33,060 nt of DNA from Desulfocapsa sulfexigens (GCA_015662865.1 DQTH01000219.1:1-33060); one strand, 5' to 3'; numbered from the stretch's first letter, positions 1 to 8,103 are shown. The notes: generated by a model not told the origin, from the sequence alone. Numbers and translations are program-made.

Positions 1-61
1 CACTACTATTTTGAGCTATTTTCTTTTTATATCAGTATCTTGGTCCTTTTCTCAGGGCCGA

Positions 62-157
62 CTAAGTAGTAATAAAAACCAAACTTTTATGGATTTTGCT
101 TTAAATCAGGATGTTACAAGCACCCACAAGGCATGTATACCCATCGCGGGGTGTTAG
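62..157 (-). repeat. Palindromic intergenic element, copy 1
   Basis: Read on the minus strand, this begins with CTAACACCCC, which contains the TAA stop of glucokinase, followed by a short ACCC/GGGT hairpin, a TATA stretch, then GCCTTGTGGGTG and an AT-rich tail. Over about 95 bases it aligns with the copy at 25842-25956; both share, on the plus strand, AAATCAG, TGTTACAA and CACCCACAAGGCA in the same order and spacing. The far end (the GCCTTACTCC part of the other copies) has diverged here. I infer an old member of a dispersed element family. Whether it acts as RNA or DNA is unknown. Confidence 0.75.
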
Positions 158-1173
158 TTGTTTTGACTGAATCTGAACAGATGAAAGCCGTAGGCTGCAG
201 TGCCCAGCAAGGCTGCGTCCTGTTTCATGATGAGTTGGACTGGGATGGAATTCATGAGATCTGCCATTTTTTCTTTTTGTCGAAAGCTTTCCAGAAAAGA
301 ATCAAAAGAAATACGATGAACAATTCTTGGCAGGATGCCTCCTCCTATGAATAATCCACCGGTTGCAAAGCTCTTGAGGGCCAGATTTCCAGCCTCAGCA
401 CCAAGGATTTCAAGAAAAAGAGATAAGGCTTTTTCGCAGAGAGGGCAAGGAGTTTCGGCCAGTGCTCCTTCAACAATGAGTGGGGTCCTGTCACTGATAT
501 GTTCTATTTCTTTGAAATGGCGAGTGTCTTTTGCGATTGCTGTGGTGGCAAGAAAATCGAAAATATTCGGGAGTCCTTTTCCTGAACAGAGCAGTTCATA
601 ACTCACAGCGATATGTTTCTTCTGCAGGTAGGACAACAACTCTGCCTGTTCCTGATTCAGTGGAGCAAAGTCACAATGACCGCCTTCTGAGCCTTGGGGG
701 AAAAAACAGGACTCCCTGGCAATAAGAAAGCCTTCACCAAGACCGGTTCCGGGAGCAATCACTGCCCGTACCCCATCTTTTTCGATCTGGCCATGTTGAA
801 TCAGAAAGAGATCTTTATCTTTCAGAAAAGGGAGCGCACTGCAGACAGCGGTGAGGTCGTTGATCAGGGCTATTTTTTTGAAACCAAATTTGTCCTGCAG
901 TTTGTTTACATTAAGAGACCAGTCCAGATTGGTAAGTTTTGCAGTAGTCTGGTGTATAACGGCAGCTACTCCAAAACACCCATATACCGGAGTTTCGGAG
1001 TCTGCCAGGAAATCAGTCAGGATTTCGTCAAAGTTTGAGAAATCTTTGTTGTGGTAACGGTGGCGGCGAACGGGCAGGGCATCAGGTTTTTGTGACAGAT
1101 CAAAGATCGCCACATCACTTTTTGTTCCTCCAATATCCGCTGCCAGCAGAAGTTTTGTATTTAAGCCTGTCAT
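154..1173 (-). CDS. glk: Glucokinase (Glk, bacterial ROK-independent type)
   Basis: This 339-residue cytoplasmic kinase should phosphorylate glucose to glucose 6-phosphate with ATP. The N-terminal phosphate-binding motif DIGGTK is at residues 13-18. The catalytic Asp is in LINDLTA (about 106), a PGTGLGEGF loop lies at 141-149, SEGGHCDF at 162-169, and FIGGG near the C-terminus. The length fits the E. coli-type Glk family (about 320 residues). The ATG at 1173 is the only sensible start, because an upstream ATG runs into a stop at once; the ribosome-binding site is weak. The gene lies 51 bases behind the rhodanese on the same strand and its stop codon lies inside a palindromic element. Product goes naturally to the zwf and pyk products encoded further on. 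Confidence 0.93.
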   Translation of the reverse strand: MTGLNTKLLLAADIGGTKSDVAIFDLSQKPDALPVRRHRYHNKDFSNFDEILTDFLADSETPVYGCFGVAAVIHQTTAKLTNLDWSLNVNKLQDKFGFKKIALINDLTAVCSALPFLKDKDLFLIQHGQIEKDGVRAVIAPGTGLGEGFLIARESCFFPQGSEGGHCDFAPLNQEQAELLSYLQKKHIAVSYELLCSGKGLPNIFDFLATTAIAKDTRHFKEIEHISDRTPLIVEGALAETPCPLCEKALSLFLEILGAEAGNLALKSFATGGLFIGGGILPRIVHRISFDSFLESFRQKEKMADLMNSIPVQLIMKQDAALLGTAAYGFHLFRFSQNN

Positions 1174-1224
1174 AATTTACCAGTCATAAATGCCTCTGCT
1201 GAGAATAATAGATGCTAGTACTTG

Positions 1225-1617
1225 TTATTTTTCTTCCACTGGATATTGGGACCTGAACCAGTTCCTCCATCCGCCTTTTAATACCCAAACATCAGTATAA
1301 CCCATGGAAATCAGCTTCCGTGCCAGACTGGCACTGGTGGCTTCGTTAGGTCAGGCGCAGTAGAGGACAAGTTTTTGGTCTTTTTTATAGTCTGCAGACA
1401 ATTTGGCCAGATCACTCGCTGCTGCCCGTACAGCCCCTTTGATCTTAAATTCACTGGAACTCCAGTCTCTTCCCGAACGGACATCGAGTATGGCAAGCTT
1501 TTCAGAAGTCATTTGAGCTTTGAGCTCATCTTTGTTCATGGTTGGTGCTTCTCCGGCGAAAACCGGAAGCGTTGTAAAAAGTAGAACCAGTGATAGCAGA
1601 AATAATATTTTTTTCAT
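1225..1617 (-). CDS. Exported rhodanese-like protein, likely selenoprotein (in-frame UGA = Sec89)
   Basis: The frame runs 130 codons if the TGA at 1351-1353 is read through. Residues 1-21 are a signal peptide (MKKILFLLSL..., ending VFA), so the protein is probably periplasmic. LDVRSGRDW (44-52) is the usual rhodanese strand/loop. The TGA falls at codon 89 in LYCA-TGA-PNEATSA, where rhodaneses of this type normally carry a second cysteine (CxCPNEA), and the rest of the fold (ARKLISMGYTDVWVLKGGW) follows in frame up to TAA at 1225. A GU-loop hairpin lies 16 bases after the TGA. The likely role is sulfane-sulfur or selenium transfer; the preceding Cys87 is retained. Its ATG overlaps the stop of the upstream membrane protein as ATGA, suggesting coupled translation. 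The alternative is a nonsense mutation giving an 88-residue fragment that would lack the active-site loop. Confidence 0.82.
1318..1353 (-). promoter_or_regulatory. Candidate bacterial SECIS element
   Basis: On the minus strand the UGA (1353-1351) is followed by 16 bases and then the perfect hairpin GUGCCA-GUC-UGGCAC (1334-1320). Two further C-G pairs extend it if one A bulges. The triloop starts with GU, as in bacterial SECIS hairpins bound by SelB, and the loop lies 22 bases after the UGA, inside the spacing range known for these elements. The folding was done by eye, not by computation. Confidence 0.7.
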
Positions 1618-2861
1618 GCTGTTACCTCCATTTGTTTATTGGTTTTTTTATGGATTGAAAACCAGCCAGCTGCAATTATGCTGCTGATTCCCAAAGCTGA
1701 AAAGATAAATATATAGATACTGGTTTTATGAGGATTGCTTATCATAAGCGTACACAGACTGATCAGGAGAAACAGTGTGCTGAGCAAAGCCTGCAGGGGA
1801 ATGGGGTGCTCTGATTTGTTTATCCATACCAGAGCTGAGAGGCAGAGAAATGAGTAGTAGAGGAGCCAGAGAATAAGGGCGCTACGCAGGAGCACTTCCA
1901 GCAGTTCATCACCTGCAAGACCTGTTGCCAGTAGAACAGCTGTGATGATGGCAATCAGTGGCGGGAAAAACCATCGAAGCACTTTTGTGCCCAGTAACTT
2001 TTTATCTGTTTCTTTCTTTACAAAAATATTGGCGAGCATGTGCCTGCTGAGCAACATAAGACCAGTAACCGCAGCGCTAGTTCCACTGATGATGACGATT
2101 CCCATTATTTGTCGTCCCGGGTCTCCCAGGATCTTCCTGGCAGCTGTCATATATGGAATGGTGGAAGAAGCCAGCCGTTCAGGATTTACATAGTTAAGAG
2201 AGGCGAAAGTCCAGAGAAAAAAGATCACAAAACCTGCAAGGGGCACAAGAAAAGATGGTGTCTGCTTCTTCCCTGAAAAAGTGCTGCCTGCAAAGATAAA
2301 GAGCAGAACAGCCGGGGATGCTGAAGCAAAGCTGAAAGGCTGTTGGGCAATTTCAGTTGCAGGTCGTTCCCCGCCAGTCATACCAGACAGAGCCAGAATA
2401 ATGAGTCCACCTGCTGCAAGAGCTGTAAAACAGATTTGGGCTCTGAATATTATTTTTTCAGGGAACAACTGGAGGATTGTCAGCAGAGCCAGAAGCAGAA
2501 AAGAAAAACCGAAGTTGGGAAACCAGTAAAGAAATACCTCATTGAAAGTATAACCAGCTGTGACAAGCAGTGCAGTGGCTGCAAGTACAGTTAGTGGAAC
2601 ACATGCAGCAATGGTGATGCCTGCTGCAGGGATGGTTCCTGTCAGATTTTGTATGATTTGAAATTCTTTACTATCCGTGGCAGGAAGTGACTGGTTGTTC
2701 AAAAGTTTGCCACAACCGGTGAAAAGAAGAGCTACAGCCGCTAACAGCGGGAGAATCAAAAAGCCAAGCTGGCCGGCACTGTTTCCTGCAATAACAAGCG
2801 ATTCAGGGCTGAGCAGCCAGCCTGATCCCAGCGCCAGCGAAAGGAGAATAGAAGGATTCAT
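1614..2861 (-). CDS. Multi-pass inner-membrane protein, possible APC-type transporter
   Basis: The 415-residue protein is very hydrophobic, with about 11 predicted membrane segments spread over its full length and short polar loops. The start (MNPSILLSLALGSGWLLSPE) recalls amino-acid/polyamine permeases of the APC superfamily, with a glycine-rich first helix. I do not recognise a specific substrate motif, so the transporter call is an inference. The ATG at 2861 is preceded directly by an in-frame stop, so it is the earliest possible start; no strong ribosome-binding site is visible. Its stop overlaps the ATG of the rhodanese (ATGA), so the two are probably made together, which makes a sulfur or selenium compound a reasonable but untested guess for the substrate. 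Confidence 0.6.
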   Translation of the reverse strand: MNPSILLSLALGSGWLLSPESLVIAGNSAGQLGFLILPLLAAVALLFTGCGKLLNNQSLPATDSKEFQIIQNLTGTIPAAGITIAACVPLTVLAATALLVTAGYTFNEVFLYWFPNFGFSFLLLALLTILQLFPEKIIFRAQICFTALAAGGLIILALSGMTGGERPATEIAQQPFSFASASPAVLLFIFAGSTFSGKKQTPSFLVPLAGFVIFFLWTFASLNYVNPERLASSTIPYMTAARKILGDPGRQIMGIVIISGTSAAVTGLMLLSRHMLANIFVKKETDKKLLGTKVLRWFFPPLIAIITAVLLATGLAGDELLEVLLRSALILWLLYYSFLCLSALVWINKSEHPIPLQALLSTLFLLISLCTLMISNPHKTSIYIFIFSALGISSIIAAGWFSIHKKTNKQMEVTA

Positions 2862-3115
2862 TAATTTTGTTCACATGATGGAAGAAGTTTTAAGATGAAT
2901 ACTTATTACTGTCTGTACCACAACGTGGTTTTTTCGGCGAAGGAAAAGATGAGAAAAATGTGCAGGAGTCTGTTCGAGAATAGGCATTTTGGTCAAAATC
3001 GAGGAATTTTTCAAAAGTGAGTGCGCCATATGTCTGATATTGCTATCATTATTTTTTTGAAAATTCTGAAGAGTTTGGGCTAAAGGGCTTTCTCGGACAG
3101 GCTGCCAGGGAAAAT

Positions 3116-3301
3116 CTATTTGTCTTCAACTGTAATGGCATCCTCTTCACACAGCTCCATGCAGGTAAAACAGCCATGGCATTCTTCACTGTTCACAGGA
3201 GTTGCCTTGTCTTCAATCAGTTCGTAAACTTCGCCCGGACAGCCGTCAACGCACTCTCCGCAGCCTTTGCATTCTTTTTTGTCAACACTGATATGCCACA
3301 T
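3116..3301 (-). CDS. 2x[4Fe-4S] ferredoxin
   Basis: A 61-residue acidic protein with two cluster motifs, CKGCGECVDGCP (about 11-22) and CHGCFTCMELC (about 42-52). Each has the CxxCxxCxxxC spacing of a [4Fe-4S] site; the second lacks the usual following proline. It should carry low-potential electrons in the cytoplasm. I chose the ATG at 3301 (MWHISVDKK) because AGGAG lies seven bases before it; the frame is open nine codons further upstream without a good ribosome-binding site. The gene stands alone, with more than 100 bases on either side, so the partner enzyme cannot be told from context. Related small ferredoxins are common in sulfate reducers and methanogens. Confidence 0.88.
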   Translation of the reverse strand: MWHISVDKKECKGCGECVDGCPGEVYELIEDKATPVNSEECHGCFTCMELCEEDAITVEDK

Positions 3302-3423
3302 GTGAATTCTCCTGATTGAAGTTGGCAAATATCTTTGGGGAATTACTCAAAGTATATGGGGAGGTATTATGAAAATCAAGGAGTATTCCTTTCTTATGGC
3401 TTCTGTTCTTGAAAATAAGGGTG

Positions 3424-3804
3424 TTATTTTAGGTCGTTAAGTGTCTGTTGGAGGTTCTTTCCGTTAACGAAACGGATTTTTCCTGGCGCAGACCGGGAGG
3501 AAACAGCGGAAAAACTACCGAAGCCCCTTAGCTGAATGCTGTCTCCTTTGACAAGAGCTGTAGAAAGAATTTGTGCCAGTACGTTAAGGAATTGTTTTAC
3601 TTTTTTGGGGGAGAGTCCAGTGCAGGTTATCTGTCCGGCGGTAATAACAGAGTTTTGTTCAGCAGGTATCAAAAAGCCGAAACCATTACATTCCGGGCAG
3701 TCTTCATAGGAGAATTGAAAACGGCTCACACCGCCGAACCAGGTCATTTGCCCTGTACCGTTACATCCGGGGCAGGGCGGTGGTTGCTGTTTGCTATGTT
3801 TCAT
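3424..3804 (-). CDS. Zinc-motif protein fused to a shortened HU/IHF-like domain
   Basis: A 126-residue basic protein with two parts. The N-terminus holds two CxxCxGxG motifs of the DnaJ zinc-binding type, CPGCNGTG (11-18) and CPECNGFG (36-43), likely binding one zinc. The C-terminus (about 67-126) resembles an HU/IHF subunit: GLSPKKVKQFL, then VKGDSIQLRGFGSF, which is the hallmark LrGFGsF turn, then IRFVNGKNLQQTL. The segment that normally forms the DNA-wrapping beta-arm, with its PKTG motif, is missing between FGSF and IRF. I infer a nucleoid-associated or regulatory DNA-binding protein; the function is unknown. ATG at 3804 is used; no strong ribosome-binding site is visible. Compare the full-length IHF/HU subunit at 20706-20984. 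Confidence 0.7.
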   Translation of the reverse strand: MKHSKQQPPPCPGCNGTGQMTWFGGVSRFQFSYEDCPECNGFGFLIPAEQNSVITAGQITCTGLSPKKVKQFLNVLAQILSTALVKGDSIQLRGFGSFSAVSSRSAPGKIRFVNGKNLQQTLNDLK

Positions 3805-3890
3805 TAAAGAAGCGTTTTATATTGGGAACAGATACAACTCTATCAATTATGAATAATTACGGGATAAATTGAACGAGTAACCAGTTACTA

Positions 3891-4787
3891 TCAGACACCG
3901 GAATATATTATTTCTATCCACCGATCAGTCTCAAAAAGCCCATCACTCCATGTTTCATCCAGATCTTCCAGGGGATCTAGCTCTGCAGCTTCTTGGGCAG
4001 TTTTTCCCTCAGCCTTCAGCTTTCTTAAGCGTTCAAAAGCAGTTTTCAGCATCTTCCGGTAGTTGATCAGCTGTGCTTTGTCTGCCAGAGGGCCATGTCC
4101 GGGGATAATTTTAGTGCTGTCATCGGCAAGTAACAGAACCTCGTCCACAGCCTCTATCATTCCCTTCAGTGAACCGTCATGTTGAACATCAATAAATGGA
4201 TAAAATCCATTGAAAAAAATATCTCCTGTGTGGATTACGTTGGCCTTTTTAAAATGGATAAAACTGTCACCATCGGTGTGGGCTACCGGTACATGTGTGG
4301 CTTGAATGGTGTCATTATTCAGATGAAAACTGATATCTTCGGAAAATGTTACTACCGGTAATCCTTCGGGAGTCAGACCCGGTCTTTTTTTCTTGAACTC
4401 CTGGATAAAAGAGCCTGCATTCAGGCGTTCACGCACATTATTGTGAGAAAAGATCAGGGTTCCCTCCTTACCCAGATTTTCATTTCCTCCGGTATGATCA
4501 CCGTGGTAATGGGTATTTATTAAAAATCTTGGATGTTCTCCGCCAACTGATTTAATTGCCGCCAGAATTTTTGGTGTTAAGGGAGCAAACTGGTAATCAA
4601 TTAAAAATGTTCCATCTTCACCAATACATAAACCGATATTGCCACCTTTACCGGTAAGCATGTAAATCTGATCAGTTAATTTAATGGGAGTGATTTTTAC
4701 GGTATCACTTTCAGCCTGTGCAAAACCAGACATTGAGAGCAGGCCTGTAGTGAGAATACAAAATATCATTAGTATATTCTTACGCAT
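3891..4787 (-). CDS. Exported metallo-beta-lactamase-fold hydrolase
   Basis: A protein of about 298 residues with a signal peptide (MRKNILMIFCILTTGLLSMS, cut after FAQA), so it acts in the periplasm. The zinc site is clear: THYHGDHTGG (residues about 92-101) gives the HxHxDH motif. The later ligands are in VAHTDGDS, HTGDIFF and PGHGPL. This is the general MBL fold, close to the secreted hydrolases often called cyclase-like or beta-lactamase-like; the substrate cannot be read from the sequence. Two ATGs lie in tandem at 4790 and 4787 behind GAAGAGGTG; the second has the better spacing, and a TTG at 4802 is less likely. The gene stands alone, with a 371-base gap upstream. Confidence 0.88.
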   Translation of the reverse strand: MRKNILMIFCILTTGLLSMSGFAQAESDTVKITPIKLTDQIYMLTGKGGNIGLCIGEDGTFLIDYQFAPLTPKILAAIKSVGGEHPRFLINTHYHGDHTGGNENLGKEGTLIFSHNNVRERLNAGSFIQEFKKKRPGLTPEGLPVVTFSEDISFHLNNDTIQATHVPVAHTDGDSFIHFKKANVIHTGDIFFNGFYPFIDVQHDGSLKGMIEAVDEVLLLADDSTKIIPGHGPLADKAQLINYRKMLKTAFERLRKLKAEGKTAQEAAELDPLEDLDETWSDGLFETDRWIEIIYSGV

Positions 4788-4802
4788 CATACACCTCTTC
4801 AA

Positions 4803-5173
4803 AGATTGAATAATTTAGTAATTATTTCCCTGAGTCCATGCAAACACTGGAATAAAATAACAGAATTCTTTCTACTTGGACACTGGCCATAACAGATAGG
4901 GCCAGATCGTAGACCGGCAATCACCTTGGAATGGTGATCATAACTCACCAGAACCGAGCCGCTTTCCTTTGTATGTGCTGAAATCGACGCATCATTGTTG
5001 GGAAGGGGGGTGCCGTTTTTTATAACTGACTTTTTACCTCCACAAATTCATTGTTAGCCATATTATAATTCACGAATGGATGGTACACAACCCGCCTCCA
5101 AACTTTCAACGAGAGAAAGAAGTGTTTACCCCGTCTGAGAAGCACAAAACAAAGAAAAGAGGCAGAAAACTGT
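4803..5173. other. Intergenic gap without a recognised gene
   Basis: Between the MBL-fold hydrolase and the lectin-fold protein I see no recognisable gene. An open frame runs on the minus strand from about 5040 to 4801 with a GGAGGT near its beginning, but it lacks a standard start codon and resembles no family I know. A small inverted repeat (ATCACC/GGTGAT) lies at about 4920-4938. The stretch could hold a decayed gene or an untranslated leader. Confidence 0.4.
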
Positions 5174-6028
5174 TCAGCGGCCATTCACCTGATAATCATC
5201 AAAGTAAACAACACTGTCAGCCTTGGTCCATAATCCCACTTTGCCAGAGACCGGGGCGGGTAAGCGCTCAGCCATAAACTGCTTGTTGTTCACATAACCT
5301 TTGATCCGGCTGCCATTGACCGTCAACTTTAAGGTATGCCATTTACGGCTGGGGGTTTTCACGTTGCGCGCCCAGTTAACAGAACTTCTTCTTCCATGTT
5401 TATAGCGCCAGAGCACCAGATTGTTTTCAAGCGGGTTGGCACGCAGGGCGTAGTAATCGCCATTGGGTTTCAAATCAAAGAGAATACCGGCACCCTGATC
5501 TATTTTTCCTGCGATTGCTTTAAAACGAACGCTGATTTCCCCTCCGTTAAAATTTTCAACATTTTTGGCGACGGCAAAGGGATAATAGGCATAGGCTGTG
5601 ACATTATCGAGGAACTCAGCATAGCGTTCACCGTAAAGGGCCTTTGCTTTGTCGGCAAGGCCGGCTGAAGCTACGCCGCGTCGCCATTTGCGGCCATCCA
5701 CCACCAGGACAGTATTTTTATTATCACTGCCCACTATCCAGTTCCCCACTGCAGGAGTGAATGTTTTTGGCTGCGCACCCACAGTTTCTGTGGAGAAGTC
5801 GAAAAATGCCTGACCGTTTTTATTTTTGCCGATATCAGACTTATTGTGCTTTTCCGGTTCTCCGGCCATTGCCTCTGAGACCATATTGAATCCTGAAGAT
5901 TGTCCGGAAGACAGGTATTCCAGCTGCTCCGGTGCCTTGGCCCTGAGAAATGTATTGCGGTAGGTATAAAGACCGAGGAGAGCTAGAGTCAGCGCGAACA
6001 AGGTAATAAGTGTTTTTTTACGTTTCAT
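5174..6028 (-). CDS. Membrane-anchored protein with concanavalin-like lectin/glucanase fold
   Basis: A 284-residue protein that starts MKRKKTLITLFALTLALLG, a single anchor or signal segment (about 5-22), then a linker and a beta-rich domain. The C-terminal 170 residues (GGEISVRFKAIAG, GAGILFDLKPNGDYYALRAN, WHTLKLTVNGSRIKGYVN, GKVGLWTKADSVVYFDDYQV) look like the DUF1080/LamG sandwich that binds or cleaves glycans; no catalytic residues can be pinned down. The ATG at 6028 follows GAGGAA at eight bases, so the longer frame to 6121 is not used. The gene begins 23 bases after the ABC permease ends, so it likely belongs to the ABC operon and acts at the outer face of the inner membrane. The functional link is inferred from order only. 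Confidence 0.72.
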   Translation of the reverse strand: MKRKKTLITLFALTLALLGLYTYRNTFLRAKAPEQLEYLSSGQSSGFNMVSEAMAGEPEKHNKSDIGKNKNGQAFFDFSTETVGAQPKTFTPAVGNWIVGSDNKNTVLVVDGRKWRRGVASAGLADKAKALYGERYAEFLDNVTAYAYYPFAVAKNVENFNGGEISVRFKAIAGKIDQGAGILFDLKPNGDYYALRANPLENNLVLWRYKHGRRSSVNWARNVKTPSRKWHTLKLTVNGSRIKGYVNNKQFMAERLPAPVSGKVGLWTKADSVVYFDDYQVNGR

Positions 6029-6051
6029 AGCATTGGTTCCTCTTTTGATTA

Positions 6052-7395
6052 TTACAGTTTTCCTCTGTGAGCCAGTAGTGCTCCGCATAAAAAAAGTAAG
6101 GGCAGAAAAATATGAAACCACAATCTGCTGCCTGTGGCATCGGCCACCAGTGGATGGCCGCCGTAAACCGCTACAGAATCAGGGGTTACCTGCAATCCTG
6201 CAAGATTGTAAATGATCGGCAGAATTTCATTTTGGCTGTTCGAATAGTTCTTATCATGGTGTCCATTGTATTCATACTCAATGAGGCCATAGTTGTCGTC
6301 CTCAGAGGCGCTGAACAGGCCTGTTGATTGAGTCTGAGCATATTTTACATGCATTGTTGGCACACTGCGAGCCAGTTTGGCAAGCAGATCATGTTTTAGG
6401 TCAAGCAAGCGGCTGTCCTGCGGGTCCAGATGAATGGTGATTGTCAGTGGTTTGTCCAGTTTCTGTAAAGCACGACTGTCTGCAGGATTCAATGAATGTC
6501 TTTTGTTTTCAGTTACATCCATAAATTGTGGAACTTTTTGTGTTGCTGAAACAACAAGTGCTAATACAAGAAGTGCAGCAAGTGACTTGCCTGATTTCAG
6601 GAGCGAGCGCTTCCCCGGATGCAGCCAGATTACGGTCAACAGGAAAAACAGCAGGCCAAGAGAAAAGAACGATATCACATGAGTCATTGACAGCAGTCCG
6701 CTTTCAAACTGGCGCAGCATATTGGTAAGGGACAAGCTGCCGAGTGTGCCCAGCAGGCCGTTTTGACTGCTGGCAGCAAAATCAAGAACCCATGACCCCA
6801 GAGTGGCAGCCAGGCAAAACATGGCTGCTGTGGGCAGGGAATCGCTGATGGTGGCTGCAAACATGGCAATACAGATAACAGTGAGAGAATAAAGTCCGTG
6901 TCCCGCAAGCAGGGTGATAATTTCAGGCGGATAGATATGACCGCCCAGATTATTCCATACTATGAGAGCCAGGGCTGCAGGAAGCAGACTGGCCAGCCAG
7001 ACAATTCCCATGGCCACTAGTTTTAATCCGCACAAGGCAAAAGGTGACAGCGGCAATTGCAGCAGCAGCTTGAGTGCTCCGCTCTGTTTATCAAGGCCGA
7101 TCAGTCGGATGGCGACAAAGGGTAATAACAGTGTCTGGCTGAGATAATAGGCGCCAAAAGTGGGCACGAATATCCCTTCCAGAGGATTCATGCCGCTTGC
7201 CATTTCCGGAAAAGACAGGGCTGTCCGGCTGGCCTGACTGAAAAGATCCACGGCCTGAATAAAGCTGTAGCCCACCAGCAGTGACACAATGATGAGCATA
7301 ATCCACAGCGCGGGCGAGAGCAGCAGGCTTCGTATTTCCTGATTCAAGACAAGCCAGGCAAGTTGCTTTTTTGATGGTGTTTCAGGTAATGGCAA
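6052..7395 (-). CDS. ABC-2 type permease with GldG-like periplasmic tail
   Basis: A 447-residue membrane protein. Residues 1-275 have about six membrane segments of the ABC-2/GldF kind, including the conserved cytoplasmic stretch LDKQSGALKLLLQLPLSP. The following part, up to about 415, is soluble (DVTENKRHSLNPADSRALQK, then LTITIHLDPQD) and resembles the start of GldG-type auxiliary proteins. A last hydrophobic helix (FHIFLPLLFLCGALLA) closes it. The start is a TTG at 7395 behind GGAGG at six bases, overlapping the stop region of the ABC ATPase by about 14 bases; the longer ATG frame to 7524 would overlap it much further and is rejected. It should form the channel for the ATPase encoded just before it. 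The substrate is unknown. Confidence 0.8.
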   Translation of the reverse strand: MPLPETPSKKQLAWLVLNQEIRSLLLSPALWIMLIIVSLLVGYSFIQAVDLFSQASRTALSFPEMASGMNPLEGIFVPTFGAYYLSQTLLLPFVAIRLIGLDKQSGALKLLLQLPLSPFALCGLKLVAMGIVWLASLLPAALALIVWNNLGGHIYPPEIITLLAGHGLYSLTVICIAMFAATISDSLPTAAMFCLAATLGSWVLDFAASSQNGLLGTLGSLSLTNMLRQFESGLLSMTHVISFFSLGLLFFLLTVIWLHPGKRSLLKSGKSLAALLVLALVVSATQKVPQFMDVTENKRHSLNPADSRALQKLDKPLTITIHLDPQDSRLLDLKHDLLAKLARSVPTMHVKYAQTQSTGLFSASEDDNYGLIEYEYNGHHDKNYSNSQNEILPIIYNLAGLQVTPDSVAVYGGHPLVADATGSRLWFHIFLPLLFLCGALLAHRGKL

Positions 7396-8086
7396 GGAAA
7401 ACCTCCTCGAGTCCTTCCCTGGTGCTGAGGCCACTCTGTTTACGCAGTTCGTCCAATGTACCGATTCCAAGTACACAGCTCTGATCCAGCAGTAGGAAAC
7501 GATCGCAGATTTTTTCCGCTTCACTCAGCTGATGAATGGAAAGAATTATAGTGCGGCCTGTTCTGCAGTCACGCAGCAGATCCATGACAGCCAGGGACTG
7601 GCGAAGATCAAAACCGTCAAACGGTTCATCAAGCATCAGTAATGGTTGCGGGCTTAAAAGGGCAAGGGCAAGAAGAACCCTGCGTCTGTATCCTTTGGAA
7701 AGGTCTTTAAGAGGTTTGGCGAGCATGGGAGGCAATTCCAGCTCGTCAACAAGTTGAGCAAGATCTTTACTGCTTACACCATGGATCTGCCGGAAGAAAG
7801 ACAGGGTGGCTGCAACCCGTTGTTCGGCAAATGGCAGGATGTTATCAGGCTGATACCAAAGGATCTGTTTTCTTTCTTCAAGGGAAAGCGGCCTGTCCTG
7901 CCACTTAATGGTGCCGGAGTCAGCTGGTAACAATCCGGCAATGCACTCAAGAAGAGTTGATTTTCCAGCACCATTGGGGCCAATAAGGCCAAGGATTTCA
8001 CCGGGCGCAACAGTAAATGAGACATTGGATAATGCCTGATATGTCCCAAATCTTTTATTGATGCCGATGACGCGTAATTCGGGCAT
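7382..8086 (-). CDS. ABC transporter ATP-binding protein
   Basis: A 234-residue nucleotide-binding subunit. Walker A is GPNGAGKS (36-43), the signature is LSKGYRRR (129-136), Walker B is LLMLDEP (149-155), and the switch His lies in LSIHQLSEAEK. The signature has K in place of the usual G of LSGGQ, as is common in export-type ATPases of the CcmA/GldA group. It acts on the cytoplasmic face with the permease that overlaps its 3' end. The ATG at 8086 lies 17 bases after the stop of the HerA-like ATPase; the ribosome-binding site is weak, so it may be coupled to the upstream gene. Confidence 0.92.
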   Translation of the reverse strand: MPELRVIGINKRFGTYQALSNVSFTVAPGEILGLIGPNGAGKSTLLECIAGLLPADSGTIKWQDRPLSLEERKQILWYQPDNILPFAEQRVAATLSFFRQIHGVSSKDLAQLVDELELPPMLAKPLKDLSKGYRRRVLLALALLSPQPLLMLDEPFDGFDLRQSLAVMDLLRDCRTGRTIILSIHQLSEAEKICDRFLLLDQSCVLGIGTLDELRKQSGLSTREGLEEVFLAIT

Positions 8087-8103
8087 TTGTTGTTCTGTAA
8101 GTT

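Noticed and set aside
1351-1617. Rhodanese as a complete 88-residue protein ending at the TGA
   Set aside because: It would stop inside the active-site loop, while 42 more in-frame codons continue the fold to a normal TAA.
3369-3440. Plus-strand 23-codon frame (MKIKEYSFLMAS...) with a strong GGGGAGG site
   Set aside because: It overlaps the 3' end of the zinc/HU-like gene in antisense, has no following gene on its strand and no recognisable character. A leader or toxin-like peptide cannot be excluded, but support is too thin.
3876-3889. Small palindrome AGTAACCAGTTACT behind the MBL-fold gene
   Set aside because: Only six-base arms, no T-tract, and no nearby promoter to make it a convincing operator or terminator.
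4801-5040. Minus-strand open frame in the gap between two genes
   Set aside because: No ATG, GTG or TTG start in a useful place and no family resemblance.
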